Origin: Fomes fomentarius
Lineage: Eukaryota; Basidiomycota; Agaricomycetes; Polyporales; Polyporaceae
Reading direction: 5' to 3'
Assembly (NCBI GenBank): GCA_022606135.1
Contig: JABYQN010000005.1
Span: 2,604,001-2,668,000, forward strand
DNA length: 64,000 nucleotides
Shown: positions 49,101 to 60,439 of the stretch, piece by piece
How the letters are laid out: every line of letters starts with the position of its first letter
How positions within the stretch are numbered: the stretch's first letter is position 1
Notes under the pieces: model-generated
Database searches by the model: none
What the model was told of the DNA's origin: nothing
What the model saw: the letters and a program-made list of their open reading frames with translations, nothing else
Translations under genes and position numbers: made by a program

Positions 49101-49723
49101 TCCCTATGCGTCGTTGGGAGGACTGGGAACGATCGCGACTTCGCAAGCTCCGTCGGGAGGAGAGGCGGAGAAAGGAATTCGAGCGTGTGCATGGCGCTTA
49201 CATCGGCTCGAATGGTGAGCTCGCTGCGCGCAGCGAGGTATTCAGTCAATACGACGGCTCGGATACTGTTTCTGTCGCATCGTCCGATGACGATCATTGG
49301 GGCGCACAGATTGGAGGATACAACGAGAACAGCACACAATATCCTCCACCACCCATCGGGCTCGTGCCACATGCCTTGGAGAGCGCGGAGACAGTCGCTG
49401 CGTCAGACTTGGAAGCCATGCTTGAAGTTGGGTTCGACGACCGGCCATCGCCTGGACGCTCGCGAGGCACTCACTACCCACCACCACCGGACGGCAGAGG
49501 CAACGGGTATGCTCCTATATCCCGTGTAACCTCGCCCGGCCTCACGCCACAGAATGCCGGCGGGCCACTGTCACCAATCACCCCGATGACAGGCGACCCG
49601 GGCGCGGTCACTTCTGCGGTCGGTGGCGAATGGAGAACACACGCGAAGAAGAGGAGCGGGGGACGGTCAGGCAAGCACGAGTATGGCCCGCTTGGGCCTC
49701 TGGACCCTGGTTCCAGGTTCTAG
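46134..49723 (+). CDS. Class IV chitin synthase (Chs3 type)
   Basis: A plasma-membrane GT2 enzyme polymerising UDP-N-acetylglucosamine into chitin. Exons: 46134..47766, 47820..48055, 48117..48979, 49036..49723; phases agree, 1139 residues. Two N-terminal membrane segments flank a lumen-type loop ([37 protein letters not shown]). The catalytic region shows [35 protein letters not shown] (split by an intron), [31 protein letters not shown] near 743 and QRRRW near 782. Further membrane segments follow ([18 protein letters not shown]). There is no myosin head, which separates it from classes V and VII. A tail of about 230 residues after 910 is charged, then Pro-rich with three PPPP runs. Start: ATG 46134 (MSGQYRPK); the upstream TTG in frame is not used. 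Confidence 0.96.
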
Positions 49724-50872
49724 TGATCAATCTTTGTTGCAATATCATCACGGACCATGGACAATTAACTTGCATCTCGTTCTCGTCGCTGTCTTAGTAG
49801 TTCTATACCCGCCCCGTACTCGTCGCGCACGCACTCGCACTCACTATCCTTACGCCTGGCCCTGTTCTGAGAACCCTAGCTTCCTCCATAATACGTCTGG
49901 CCTCCTGCACTCACCGTCCCTACCCTGCATCCGCTACAACCCTTCCCCATTTTCGCCCCTGTCGTCCTTGTTGCTCGCATCGTGCCGCGCGCCACCCCAC
50001 ATCGACATGCCGCATCCCCTGCCCTACCTCACCAACCACCTCGCATCCGTTTGTTACGCCGCCACGTCACCATTAGCATAGCAATGTGAACCTCTCTCAC
50101 TTTTTTCGTCGTCTCATATAGGGCTTGTCTTCTGTGCTGCATTATTTGATATATAGGTAGCTGTTTCAATCCATAGACCATCCTTCTGTTACCCTGTACA
50201 AAGACTGCCAGCGCTGAGGCATACTCTTTTTCTGCGCTGATAGTGGAATACGGCTTTTCTCATCTCTTCCTATTGTCCTCCGCATGGACTGAATTAAGTC
50301 GACCTGATCTACGGTTCCACGTTCAACGTTCCATCCTAGCAACTGCCCCGATTACACAGACGGAGATCGAGCATAGAGTTCGACACACTATCACACGTCA
50401 CTAGTGACTCGTACTGCTTTTTGTTGTTCTCCTTCTTTCTTCCTCTGACATTGTACACACCTCACATTCTCCAGTGAATTCATCACCAGCTAATAGGCCA
50501 ACCACGAGCAGGAGCTAGTTCATAGTTCTCAGTATCAACGCCAAGTCGCCGTTTCGATCAATGGGACACAACTGGGAGCTGTGAGTGGACTGGGGTGCTT
50601 GTCAACAGCTCCAGCAGGTACTACTCACTGCACCGTGTTGAACAGCATCAACGTGTCACTGGACGACACGGGACGAAGGGGATACGGCTCAGGGTCGAAA
50701 TGAGCTGAATTCTACTTCCACAAACAGCAATCCGTCGTGCGCTCTTTGACCATACCATTCCCCTTCCCGAGGTGGGTCCACATGTCTATTCAACGTACCG
50801 ACATACATGAATGAAATCCAACGTGTTGTGTTGGTTACCAGTGCGAAGATAGATGAATGACTCGAAGAGTTT
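49724..50872. other. 3' region of the chitin synthase gene and intergenic
   Basis: About 1.15 kb. The first 360 bases are C-rich, with a 152-codon shadow frame in a +1 frame of the chitin synthase end (49623-50081), and probably contain the 3' UTR. Nothing was recognised from 50100 to 50870 until relic F-box sequence begins. Confidence 0.5.
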
Positions 50873-51600
50873 GCCCCACACAACGAGGGCATTCTTCGCT
50901 TCCCGAACGAGCTGCTCCTCAACATCGTCGAGCTCTGTCCTAGTGTGCTCGACAAGGTCTGCTTTGCAGCTACATGCAAGCGCGTCCTCTTGCTCTCGCA
51001 CGATCACATCTAAGAGTACAAGAAGAAGCTCGCGACCCCATGGGTGGATGGCCGACTGATATGTGTCGGCGAACACGTCGACTTCCGCCACCTGCCCAGC
51101 AAGGTCCTCACGAAAGAAGAGAGGCACGCGTTCACGGAGAGCTTCAAGAAGGACACCGGCAGCTGTCATGGCGACGAATGGTTGAGACACATGCTCGACA
51201 AGAGTACGCCTCAGTACACTAGGCTCGCACGAAACAAAAACGCTCCATGTTTATGGAGCGCTGCTCGCGTACAGATCGCGAATGGATCCTCGACCTGCAC
51301 AACCTGCACTACCCCCTGCGCGACGACTGGGTTGTGTGCAATTGAACAACCAAGCAGTACATCCGCGCCAGGGCTATTGCGGAAATCGCCGGCGAACCCA
51401 ACGACGTTGGCTCATTCCTCCCGAGGTGCTATCCCGACTTGGGGCACGTCATCCTATAGCAGATTTACTTGTCCACCGACTCCCCCCGGCACAGAGGTGG
51501 CACCATCGCGCGTGGGAAATGGGTAGGGCACAGGTTCGTAATCACGACAATGCCCGTTGTAGCTGGAGGGTGAAATCTGGGAGGATATAAGCGCGAAGGT
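50873..51600 (+). pseudogene. F-box protein pseudogene
   Basis: A decayed gene of an F-box family common in polypores. In one frame it reads ILRFPNELLLNIVELC and CFAATCKRVL (F-box), then stops at TAA 51011-51013, continues in the same frame (KKKLATPWVDGRLICVG, HAFTESFKKDTG), and shifts frame between about 51200 and 51270. It then reads DREWILDLHNLHYPLRDDW, stops at TGA 51343-51345, reads KQYIRARAIAEI and FLPRCYPDLGHV, and stops at TAG 51457-51459 before RHRGGTIARGKWVGHRF. At least three nonsense codons and one frameshift cannot be removed by plausible introns, so it is not functional as one protein. It is the third F-box locus in the window but a different subfamily from the tandem pair at 9.2-11.5 kb. 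Confidence 0.75.
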
Positions 51601-51928
51601 TGCAGAGGATCTTGAATGAGACTAAGTATCTGGAACTGAGACGATTGATCAAGATCACATGCAGCGCCTCACTAGACGATGTAAATATGCTACGTACCAT
51701 CCGTGAATATCAAAGTCGTCATGCTGACAAGGTTGCGAGGGGATGCCGTTGTTTAAGGTGCATAGATCCTGATGCGTACAATACTGAACAACAACAATAG
51801 AACGGCGTCATTACAACGAGGGTATAATGGTATCATCAGAACGAAGGTGGTCAGTGAATGAGTGGAAAGGCAGCAGTGAGTGCAGATATAGCATGGAACC
51901 TATGGACCGGCCTCAACACGGCCGAAAA

Positions 51929-54635
51929 TCACTTAGGAACACATCCTAAAGCAGGTATTTGTGCATCGATCGCATTCCATGCGAGCGGATACTGGCACCC
52001 GACAATGGGGGTGACAGCGGGGCTAGTGTCTGAGGGGTTTGCCCAACCATTACCCACGCTCGCCGTCGGAGTGACGCCAGAGGTGGCGCTGAAGGTAGGC
52101 GCAGGGAGCGTGACGATGGTCCCGGTGCTCGTGTACTGAGGCAGTAGACTTGCACTCTGGGTGGGGACATTCGACAGCGATGGAGGCCATGTCGGTATGG
52201 ATTGGGTCGCAGAAGGCGCAATAGTGCCGGCACCCGATCCTCCAGTCATCCACGGCTGGAATACCCCATCGAATGCTTCACCAGTGGTCCCGAGCTTCGC
52301 ACACGTGCCGAGTGCTTCGCGGGGGTCCTTGGGCATCCAGCCGCCCTCGAGACCGAGCTTGTATGACCAGAGTGGCGCCTGCACGATGCTGGTCTCGGAC
52401 GAGTTGCCGATCTTCCATGTCCAGAAGAACCAGTCGCCGAGCGCGTCCATGGATGCGAGTGCGAAGTTGCGCAGACCCTGCTTCGTGGCATCCGACCATC
52501 CGTTTGCGTCCATCCAGTACTCGCAGTCCTGGCCGTACTTCGCGCCCTGGTTGACGCCAACGACGTACAATCCACAATCGTTGAACGCGGTGCTGAATTC
52601 ACCCGCGACGGTAATACCGAAGGCTTTGCGGCTGGGGAACAGGGGCATAAGCCACAGTACCATAAACACGATGCGCATAGATTGGCATACCTGGCATTTC
52701 GCGAAGAACTCCACGCTCCGCAAGCTTGCTTGGGCCACTTTCCGCCCGTCATGACGCCGTCGCCGCCATCGGCCGTGACATTCACAGGCTCGCGGTTAGG
52801 GGCACCGTTGAATGCGAAGTAGGGGTGATCATCTGGACGCAATATGATTGTCAGTTCAGTCCATATGTTCGACACATCTACCAGTAACCATCGTACCGAG
52901 CACAATTCTATCTGCACCTGACAAGAAACCGGCCCATTTCGATATCCCATCGAAGCCAGTGTGGAAGGCGATCATAGGTCCGTTCCCCTCACCGGTACCG
53001 GTGATTCCACGTACCATCTTGTACGTTTCGTAGTAGCTACCGGTGATTTATGTCAGCGGGGCAGATACAAGAACCCTTATGACACTCACAAAGATTCGAT
53101 TTGAGGACGTCCGAGAGTAGGTAGGAACGGCTCGTTGAGGACGCCGAATATCGGGATAAGCTCCCGGTACTCGGGCTAGGGGGTACCATGTCTATGACCT
53201 GACGTGCTCGTACAGAATAAGTTTCAAACGTACCTGGGAAATGAACTCGGTGATCACACGAACGTAGTCCAAAGAACGCTGCGCGTTGGCAAGGCCCATA
53301 GGTCCGCGAAGCCAGTTAGGTGTTCCAAGCCTTCCGGAGTGATTATAGCCTATGTCACGTACGCGTCAATCGGTCGCCCTCAGGCTGGCATTATCGTAAG
53401 ATCCTAACCATTCTGGGAACCAGGGATAGTATGCAGGTCGACCAGAACGCGAAGGCCATACTTGCGTGCCCATCCGAGAAGCCGTAGGATGTACCTTTAC
53501 CCGCGGGCCATTAGTGCTTCCTAGAAGCAGTTCGAGAAGTTGACACTCACTTCCAGCACACCTTAGCCAAGAAAGGCTCCGCGACGGCCTTTCCTTCCTG
53601 CTGCCCGACGTCCGACCAAGTGTCGATAGCCCAGAACGGAATCGGGAGCCGTATCCAGTTCAAGCCTGCGCCCGCGATCTCTGCAATATCCTCCTCCGTG
53701 ATGAATGTGTCATAGTGGTTCTCGAGGACCTCTTGTAGCTTGCCCTTGGCTGCAAGGGATTCACTCAATGTCCACTCGTCCACCGCGCCTGGGTTGTCTT
53801 GGTAGAGCGCTGGGGAGATGAACGGTTCTAGGACGAAAAGACCGCCGAGGTTGACGCCGTAGACACGGTCTTTGCCCCATTGCCAGGTCTCGTTCAGAGC
53901 AGGAGTCCAGGAGTTTGGTCTTGCGGAGTTATCGAAGGGGTCCGCGGAATTGGAGACCCCTACGGGGGCGCATACAGTCAGTCGTCCATTCTATCGCTGG
54001 TTGACAACGTCTTTCCATAGGATCGTTTCGCCGTACGAGCACATCCAACTCGACCACACACCACGCACAGCAAGCGACAACTCTTCTCCAAGACACTACA
54101 CAAGCCCGAAGAAGAATGCGGAGGACTCACAATATCCGCCAAACGAGTTCTTATACGTGAACGTGCTCCCATCCTCCTTGGTTACCGTGCTCCCATTCTC
54201 CCCAATCTGCACCGCGCTCACTGGCTTCTGTTGCGGGGCATCGCCTGAACCACTCGAACTCGACTTATCCCTCTTCTGCTGGGGTCTGACCACTGCGAAA
54301 TATACAGCCAGACTACCAGCGGCAACCCCAACTGCTACAACTGCCACCCAAAACCAGGGACGCTTGTGAAGGCCTCGTCGTCTCCGAGGGCGTGATTCAG
54401 GGTAAAGGGTCTCCTTCGGTAGACCACCGAAACCGTCGGAACCCTCTGTGCCTTTGAGGAAGGGCGAGGTCGGGAGCGAAGTGGTAGAGCCGCCAGGGAG
54501 GTTGTGGAAAGAGTCGGCATGGATATTGGGGGAGCTGCCCTTGAGATGCGCTTCACTCCCCCGCAGGGTATCCATAGAATAGAGATTGTCGCTTGGGCCC
54601 GGTGTCGCATCCGAGTAGGGATAAGTATTGGACAT
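51929..54635 (-). CDS. Membrane-anchored exo-1,3-beta-glucanase, GH5 family
   Basis: A cell-wall hydrolase removing glucose from beta-1,3-glucan. Exons: 51929..52631, 52691..52832, 52897..53036, 53090..53175, 53234..53349, 53409..53494, 53551..53959, 54131..54635; phases agree, 728 residues. It is a type II membrane protein: about 95 cytosolic residues with basic RPRRRRG, then a segment [20 protein letters not shown], then the outside part. The catalytic domain begins at RPNSWTPAL and [15 protein letters not shown]. Other landmarks are [26 protein letters not shown], the acid/base Glu in [14 protein letters not shown] and the nucleophile Glu in [15 protein letters not shown] Ser/Thr/Pro-rich tail of about 120 residues follows DPREALGTC, likely O-glycosylated. 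The architecture matches fungal Exg-type enzymes (GH5 subfamily 9). It may work with the nearby chitin synthase in wall growth. Confidence 0.95.
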
Positions 54636-55529
54636 GTTGCATTCGAGACCAGAATGTACAAGAAACGAGAGTCGACTTTAGAATGAGCGTGGGCAGTTGG
54701 CGAACCGACGTCCAAGTCGGAGATCGGTAGATATGGAGGAGGAAGAGTGGGCAAGAGAAGTTGAACGGTGGTATCGAGGAAGATGAGGAGGAGAGTTCAG
54801 CCACTGTGTAATGCATCTAGTCCCGTGTCGAACATCTCGCCAAGTACTGTTCTCCCACCATCGAGACCAGTTGCTCTCTGAGCAACGGAGCTTAGATGCC
54901 GCGAGTATCGTTCAACACTGTCTAGACTTCGTCGCATCTCCCTCGAAAACGATTCTATGATGATCACTAGTTCATATGACGATACTGGTACTTACATAAG
55001 TAGTGCTTGCATCAGGTCCTTGATGCAGAGGGATACGAGCGCGATCCTCGGAGATGGTGGCTGTCAATATACATTGTATACGCTTGAGTTGATCAGCAAG
55101 TTGAGTGCAGGGAATCCTCCAAACGACTTTGCATGCTGGTAGATACAAAGATGCAGCAGAGGTTAATGTGGCTAACCCTACAGTGCACGTGTCCTATTAG
55201 ATCTATTCCGGGGCATCTTGAGCTTGACTCTGGCTTGGCTTCATCCATCCTGCTACATCCTACTACATAGTGAGTACCGCATGAGCGTTTCGAGGTATAT
55301 AGACTGAGGTGGGTTTGTAGGTGTGTGCGTCTTTTGGCAAGTCTCTTGCAAAGGTAGAACTCGCGCAACTTAGCGGGAGTCGGTCGCGGAGGCCGCAGGG
55401 ATGGCCTTACAGGATATTGATGAAGCATTGCTGAGACAGCTCACACAGTCGAGACTGGCATTCATCCCTAGTCATCTTTGAAAGACCGAGGTATCAGGAC
55501 GGGGTGCGCAGTGGACACCTACCTGCAAA
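54636..55529. other. Upstream region of the glucanase gene, 0.9 kb
   Basis: The first 150 bases are likely glucanase promoter and leader. From 54900 to 55500 no coding family was recognised; the longest frames are under 112 codons. Confidence 0.45.
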
Positions 55530-55800
55530 AGCATGGGAACGTTCACGTCGGACATCTCCTGGTCCATCCAGGCCGTCAACTTCCAGATCAATTTCCAGGG
55601 AAGCACCAGCGCCGCGAGAGTGGTCGCACTTCTGGACGATCGCCAGCTCGCACAAGGCGACGCACCCCTCGGCTTCCTGAACCCGTTCTTGTACAAACAA
55701 GGTCACACAATTGCATTATTGCAAGGAAGCAACCCTGGTGAGTTCTCAATAAGTAGGCTTGACCGGCCTGGATACTCCGGACTGTATGAATCTCTTTGGA
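55530..55800 (+). pseudogene. Relic of a sedolisin (tripeptidyl peptidase-type) protease gene
   Basis: A fragment from the C-terminal part of a secreted serine-carboxyl peptidase of the sedolisin (S53) family. One frame reads AVNFQINFQGSTSAA, corresponding to the stretch that ends in the catalytic-Ser region (usually GTSAS), then VVALLDDRQLAQGDAPLGFLN and PFLYKQG, and GSNPG. Ten or so bases later, in a shifted frame, comes TGLDTPD, matching the family's TGLGTPDF. The usual spacer of about 15 residues between GSNPG and TGLGTPD is missing, and the first two-thirds of the gene (the Glu/Asp catalytic residues) is absent from the flanking sequence. The catalytic loop is itself altered. It is a dead fragment. 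Confidence 0.65.
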
Positions 55801-56352
55801 CTGATTTTAGCGAGTCGGAGACTACATGTCTTAACGAGCTGAGTGTCTCGATGATGATGGTGAATAGAGTTGGTTGAGGCCCTGAGGGCGAAGCTTGCTG
55901 ACGCCGTGACTATTAGTATGTAATGTCCGACCTCCTTCGGAGGTCGTGTGGGTCGCAGGGTGTATTGCGCGTTCCTCATGCCTACTGATGTGTGATGAGT
56001 TTCGGACAGAACTCTATCATCGAGCAAACAGTACTTGGACACCCGGCCAAAGGTGTCCGTTTTCGATGTTCGTTATGTAACGTTGATGTAAACCCTAGCC
56101 CATTGACTGGATTTGAGTTGATTTGGAGCTCCGACGCTCATCTTTTATGATAATAATCCAAGCTCCGACGTACAGTCTTGATAGCCGACTCTTCTTGGTG
56201 CGCGACTACGGAATATATTAATATTGAGATTCCAAGAGCGTTCACACTGTTCAGGTTCGCGAAAAGAATATTATGACCGGCGTGATCCCTTCGTAGGGCC
56301 GCCATACAGTCCACTCCTTTCTCTCTCCCCCTTACCTCCCTCCCCGACGACG
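55801..56352. promoter_or_regulatory. Upstream region of the GT61 gene
   Basis: About 550 bases. The last 60 bases before ATG 56353 are strongly CT-rich (TCTCTCCCCCTTACCTCCC), as in many fungal leaders. No gene recognised. Confidence 0.45.
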
Positions 56353-58543
56353 ATGGTGGGCATCGCTCGCCCCCGCACCTTCCGCGATGTCGCGCTGGTT
56401 TTCCTCGGTGCAGCGGCCATGCACTTTCTGACCGCCTTCCTAGGACCATTCACGGAACACACAAGCTCGATCATCGTGGACACGCGGGTGAGTATCTTCA
56501 CTTTTTTGGTCTTGAGACACTGTGGTGGCGGACGAAGTTCGCAAGCATGGAAGAGGTCGGGATTGATGAAGAATAGTGCGTAAGATGTTGTTGCCAGGAC
56601 CGTGGTGGCGGGAATTCGTACCTCCTCTGCAGACCTTCAAGCTCGCATCCCTTCGAGGTTTTGGCATATCATAGCGCTTCGCGCTAACGAACACGACAGC
56701 AGGTTGGCTCAGACATCGTCCAGAACAATGACCTCCATAACGTGGTACCTCCACGGCATGATCCTCCGAAGCATATCGTCGAACATGTAGTTGCACCCGT
56801 GAAACACGCCGACGCGCCCAATCCACCTACACGGGGGATCCAGCAAGAGCCTTCTCAGGAGCTCATTCAACCGCCAGATACTACCCTGCCTGTAATGGAC
56901 CTCGCATACAAGATTCCGGAGACAGCACTTCTCTCGCACGCGCCTGGATGGACTGTGTTCCGCAATCTGTACATGTCGAATGGGACGATCTACATCGTCA
57001 CATCTCGTCCGTCAAAGTTCCCCGACATCACTTTGATAACTTCGACTGGTCTCCCCGCTGAGAACACTCCGGAGAACATTGCTGCGCGTATACCGACGGC
57101 GGAAGACATGGCCTTCGTTACACCGGAAGAGGCGCGGGATCTTTGGGGAGGTGACTATGAGAAGGTACGCCGACGATCACTTTGGCCTGTTCCCGCCATT
57201 GATACCCTTTGTCCGACGCCAAGATGGAGAAGAATAGGTTATGGGCTGTTCCCGGCAACACATTCATCATCAACGAGCCAGATCAGTTTCTCACCCACTA
57301 CTATCACTTCTGTGCTGAATGGCTCTTCGGTGCATGGGCTTTCTGGCAAGGTGCATTTAACGCCGCTGTAAAGCCAGAGTCTGCGGCTAAAACAGACGCG
57401 CCACCTGTTCATCGCGCGATCTTCGCGAATGCGGAAGGCCCGCGGGCCTGGCGAGACAAACCCGGTTTCAATTCGTACGTCTTCCGGTCGGCATTCCCTG
57501 CGCTTACCGTCGAGGTTGCGGAAGACTGGGACGACCGGATCGCCGCGACCTCAAACCCCCACGAGCCCCGGCGCGCATGGCACTTCGACGCCGTGCTCTT
57601 TACGGACCGGTCGGCATCGTTCAAGGGATCAATCTGTGGCAGTCAGACGCAGCGCATCGCTGCAGAGGCGACGGAGCACATGCGTAAGGCAGGCAACCTC
57701 ACTAAGCTGTGGTGGGAACCTGTGAGACGAAGCGTTCTGCGCTTCGCGGGTGTAGACGACCGTACGCTTGACCTGGGCGTCAAGGCAGATACGCTTCTCT
57801 CCGCGCACAAGCTAAGGCCTCAGCTGGGGGCAGCAGAGAGCACGAAGACCACTTCAGGTCTGTCCGATAAGGATGTCGTCATCACCTACATCAGTCGACA
57901 GTCTGCTCGTCGTCATCTGCTCGACGATGACCACGCTGCTCTTGTCAAGGCGTTGGAGGATATGGCAAAGAAGCACGGCTGGGAGCTAGTCGTTGTCGAG
58001 GCTGAGAAGTTGTCCAAGGAGGAGCAGCTGAAGATTGCTGCGCGAACAACGGTGCGCACACATCATTATATCACCTTCACGGGCGCTGACCGATTATACT
58101 TTTTTACATTGCGCAGATTCTCCTTGGAGTGCATGGCAATGGTCTCACAGTGAGTGCCGATCATTGAACGTTAATGCCTCATTCACTCTGACGGACCGTG
58201 ATCATCCATGTAGCATCTCATTATGATGCCAGTGAGCCCAGTCTCGACCGTTATTGAGATCTTCTACCCCAAGGGCTTCGCGCACGATTACCACTGGACT
58301 TCGACGGCACTCGGCATGCGGCACTTTGCCGTCTGGAACGATACGTGCGTACTTCAATTGTCGACTGCCATCTTTGACTACTCAGACGTTGACGCGGAGT
58401 TCGTGACGTTTAGGTTCCACACGCACCCGAACGAGCCAAACGTCGACTACCCCGAAGGCTTCCAGGGCACAGAGATCCCAGTGTACGCTCCCACTATCGT
58501 GCAGATCATTGAGGAGCGGATAGCGGGGAAGCACCCTCTATAA
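56353..58543 (+). CDS. GT61-family glycosyltransferase, Golgi/ER membrane type
   Basis: A type II membrane glycosyltransferase of the family that includes plant xylosyltransferases and animal EOGT. Exons: 56353..56487, 56703..57164, 57224..58051, 58117..58149 (33 bases), 58214..58344, 58414..58543; phases agree, 572 residues. A single membrane segment (VALVFLGAAAMHFLTAFLG) lies at residues 12-30, followed by a Pro-rich stem. The lumenal domain has HYYHFCAEWLFGAWAFWQG, DAVLFTDRSASF, DVVITYISRQSARR, and the family hallmark ILLGVHGNGLT, then HLIMMPVSPVSTVIEIFYP with the final conserved Glu. The hallmark is split across two introns, so it is visible only after splicing. The first intron (215 bases) is the longest of the gene. 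Donor sugar and target are unknown; a role in capsular or protein-linked glycans is plausible. Confidence 0.92.
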
Positions 58544-60439
58544 GCGGCGCCCGGTGAGCTTCTAATAGCTCCCGTAGCTCGCGCGCGACTCGTGCTGCAT
58601 GCATCGTGGACTATCTAATCCCTGTCATACCCTCCACGAGAAGCCGTTACTCAACTCACTTGCGACGCTACCCAAACTTGCTCCCTCGTTGCTCTCAATA
58701 TGCGATCTACGACGCGCGTGCTTGCTCCCATGTTGTACTTCGTATCGGCCTCCCCTCCACCCTGCGTTCTAACACTTTCCTGCATATCTTATTACTCTCT
58801 GGATAGCTATATATATCGTCAACACTGATTAATTGGCAGTGATCATACCCTTATGACCAACGATGCACTTGCGCTACTCGTTCCGTCATTCCTCGGGGAT
58901 TTGGAATTGCTATCTGTCGTTGCTGGATGTGACAGGGGGACTTGTGTGTCATCAACACGTAGATTTCTTTCTCTTTGGCCTGGGTTACTGATTGTATAGG
59001 CTCTGGTGGGACGCGTATTATGCCCTATGGCTGCGTAATCATATCATCATGTATCAACTTGTGCATAGACGAAACCGTCGTCGGCTGAAGCGATGGGTGG
59101 GGGTCCAGTTGGAGGAGCACCTATGGAAGGTCCAGGACCTATGCCAGTGGAGGAGGGCCGCTGGTTGCCCGGGACTGAGCGATTCGCTGAGCAAAATTGA
59201 AAATGTCGTTTATCCTAACATTCTATGACCGTGGATGTCGATGCTATACTTCTATGCCCGACCTCGATATGTATATCAGCCGTGAGGTGTTCTATGTGCC
59301 AGTAGCTACATAGAGATCATGATGATACCTGTAGGCTTGCCGACTCTAAAGGTATTCACTGGTGACTTCAGTGAGCTACAGGTTCCGCCGGTTATGCGTC
59401 GTGAGTTTGATGGATGCGGATTCCAGACAGTATCACCAAGAAAGGACTGTTGTGCTCGAGTGTCGGCGAACACATCTCTGCCATGTAGAGTAGCCGACTA
59501 AGCTGACTTCAACCGGGCGTCACCTTTCGGCATGCGGCCCGGCATGCCCACTGGGAGGAACCTGAAGACAGGCCCACAACCGTTAAGTTGGCGATGGGGC
59601 ACCGTCTACGAAGCATCCACCCTACTGATACCGCCAGCGTTACTCTACGGTCCGGGGCACTGGTCATTTTGGCTTCGCTTTTGTCACGACTAGTACCCCA
59701 ACCCGGGACTCCTTCCCTTCAATTCCAGCTGGAATCAAGCCGAGACAAGGTAAGACCATCTAAGTATCTCGTACCTTCAGTTGAGCAGGATTGATATCTC
59801 TTCAAAGACGCGCAGAACTTCCACTGACGGAGATTCTACAGGCCAGGGAAACAAGGTCCTTCATGGAGGCATCATCTTTATCTTTTTCAAGTTTGTCAGT
59901 ATTGTGCCATGTTGAACACATCATATGTCCTTCTTGGAATGTCGTGCGCAATGCTGCCTATGCAATCCGGACCGGATCCAGGTACATGGCAGCACTTCCG
60001 CTTGTGCAGTAACCAAATATCACCTTAAGAACGGTCGCCGAACTGGACGCGTATCTCCGCTCTCAATTTTGATGAGAGGGGCACAACTGAATCGTCGAGT
60101 CCTTAGCCCTGAGGCTACTCAAACCGTGGGTACGTGGGTATATCGGTCTTGGTCGTCTGTTACTAAGGACTTTTGACGTATGCCTATCTTCCAGATTCCT
60201 GATAAACGCTAACATCCGCAGCTCAATAAGCCCTCGAGGCCATATATACCTCCCACGTCCTGTCACTGGCACCTGTCGACCTACTCCCTTCAGGATGAAG
60301 CCAGGCCACCTACACGAACGGGCATCGGCCTCGGCAGGTCCCTCTGTTACGGCCTCGACGATCGCAGTTGGTACTTGCTTAGTTCTGATGTAAAGATTCG
60401 AGATTCTGTTACGGAGACTTGACGCTGACGGGACGGACT
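58544..60439. other. 1.9 kb without a recognised gene
   Basis: Contains the GT61 3' end and then short frames up to 86 codons on both strands. No motif was found. The last 250 bases might include the lost first exon of the following DUF6534-like gene; an ATG at about 60295 opens 32 codons but cannot be joined in phase. Confidence 0.45.
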
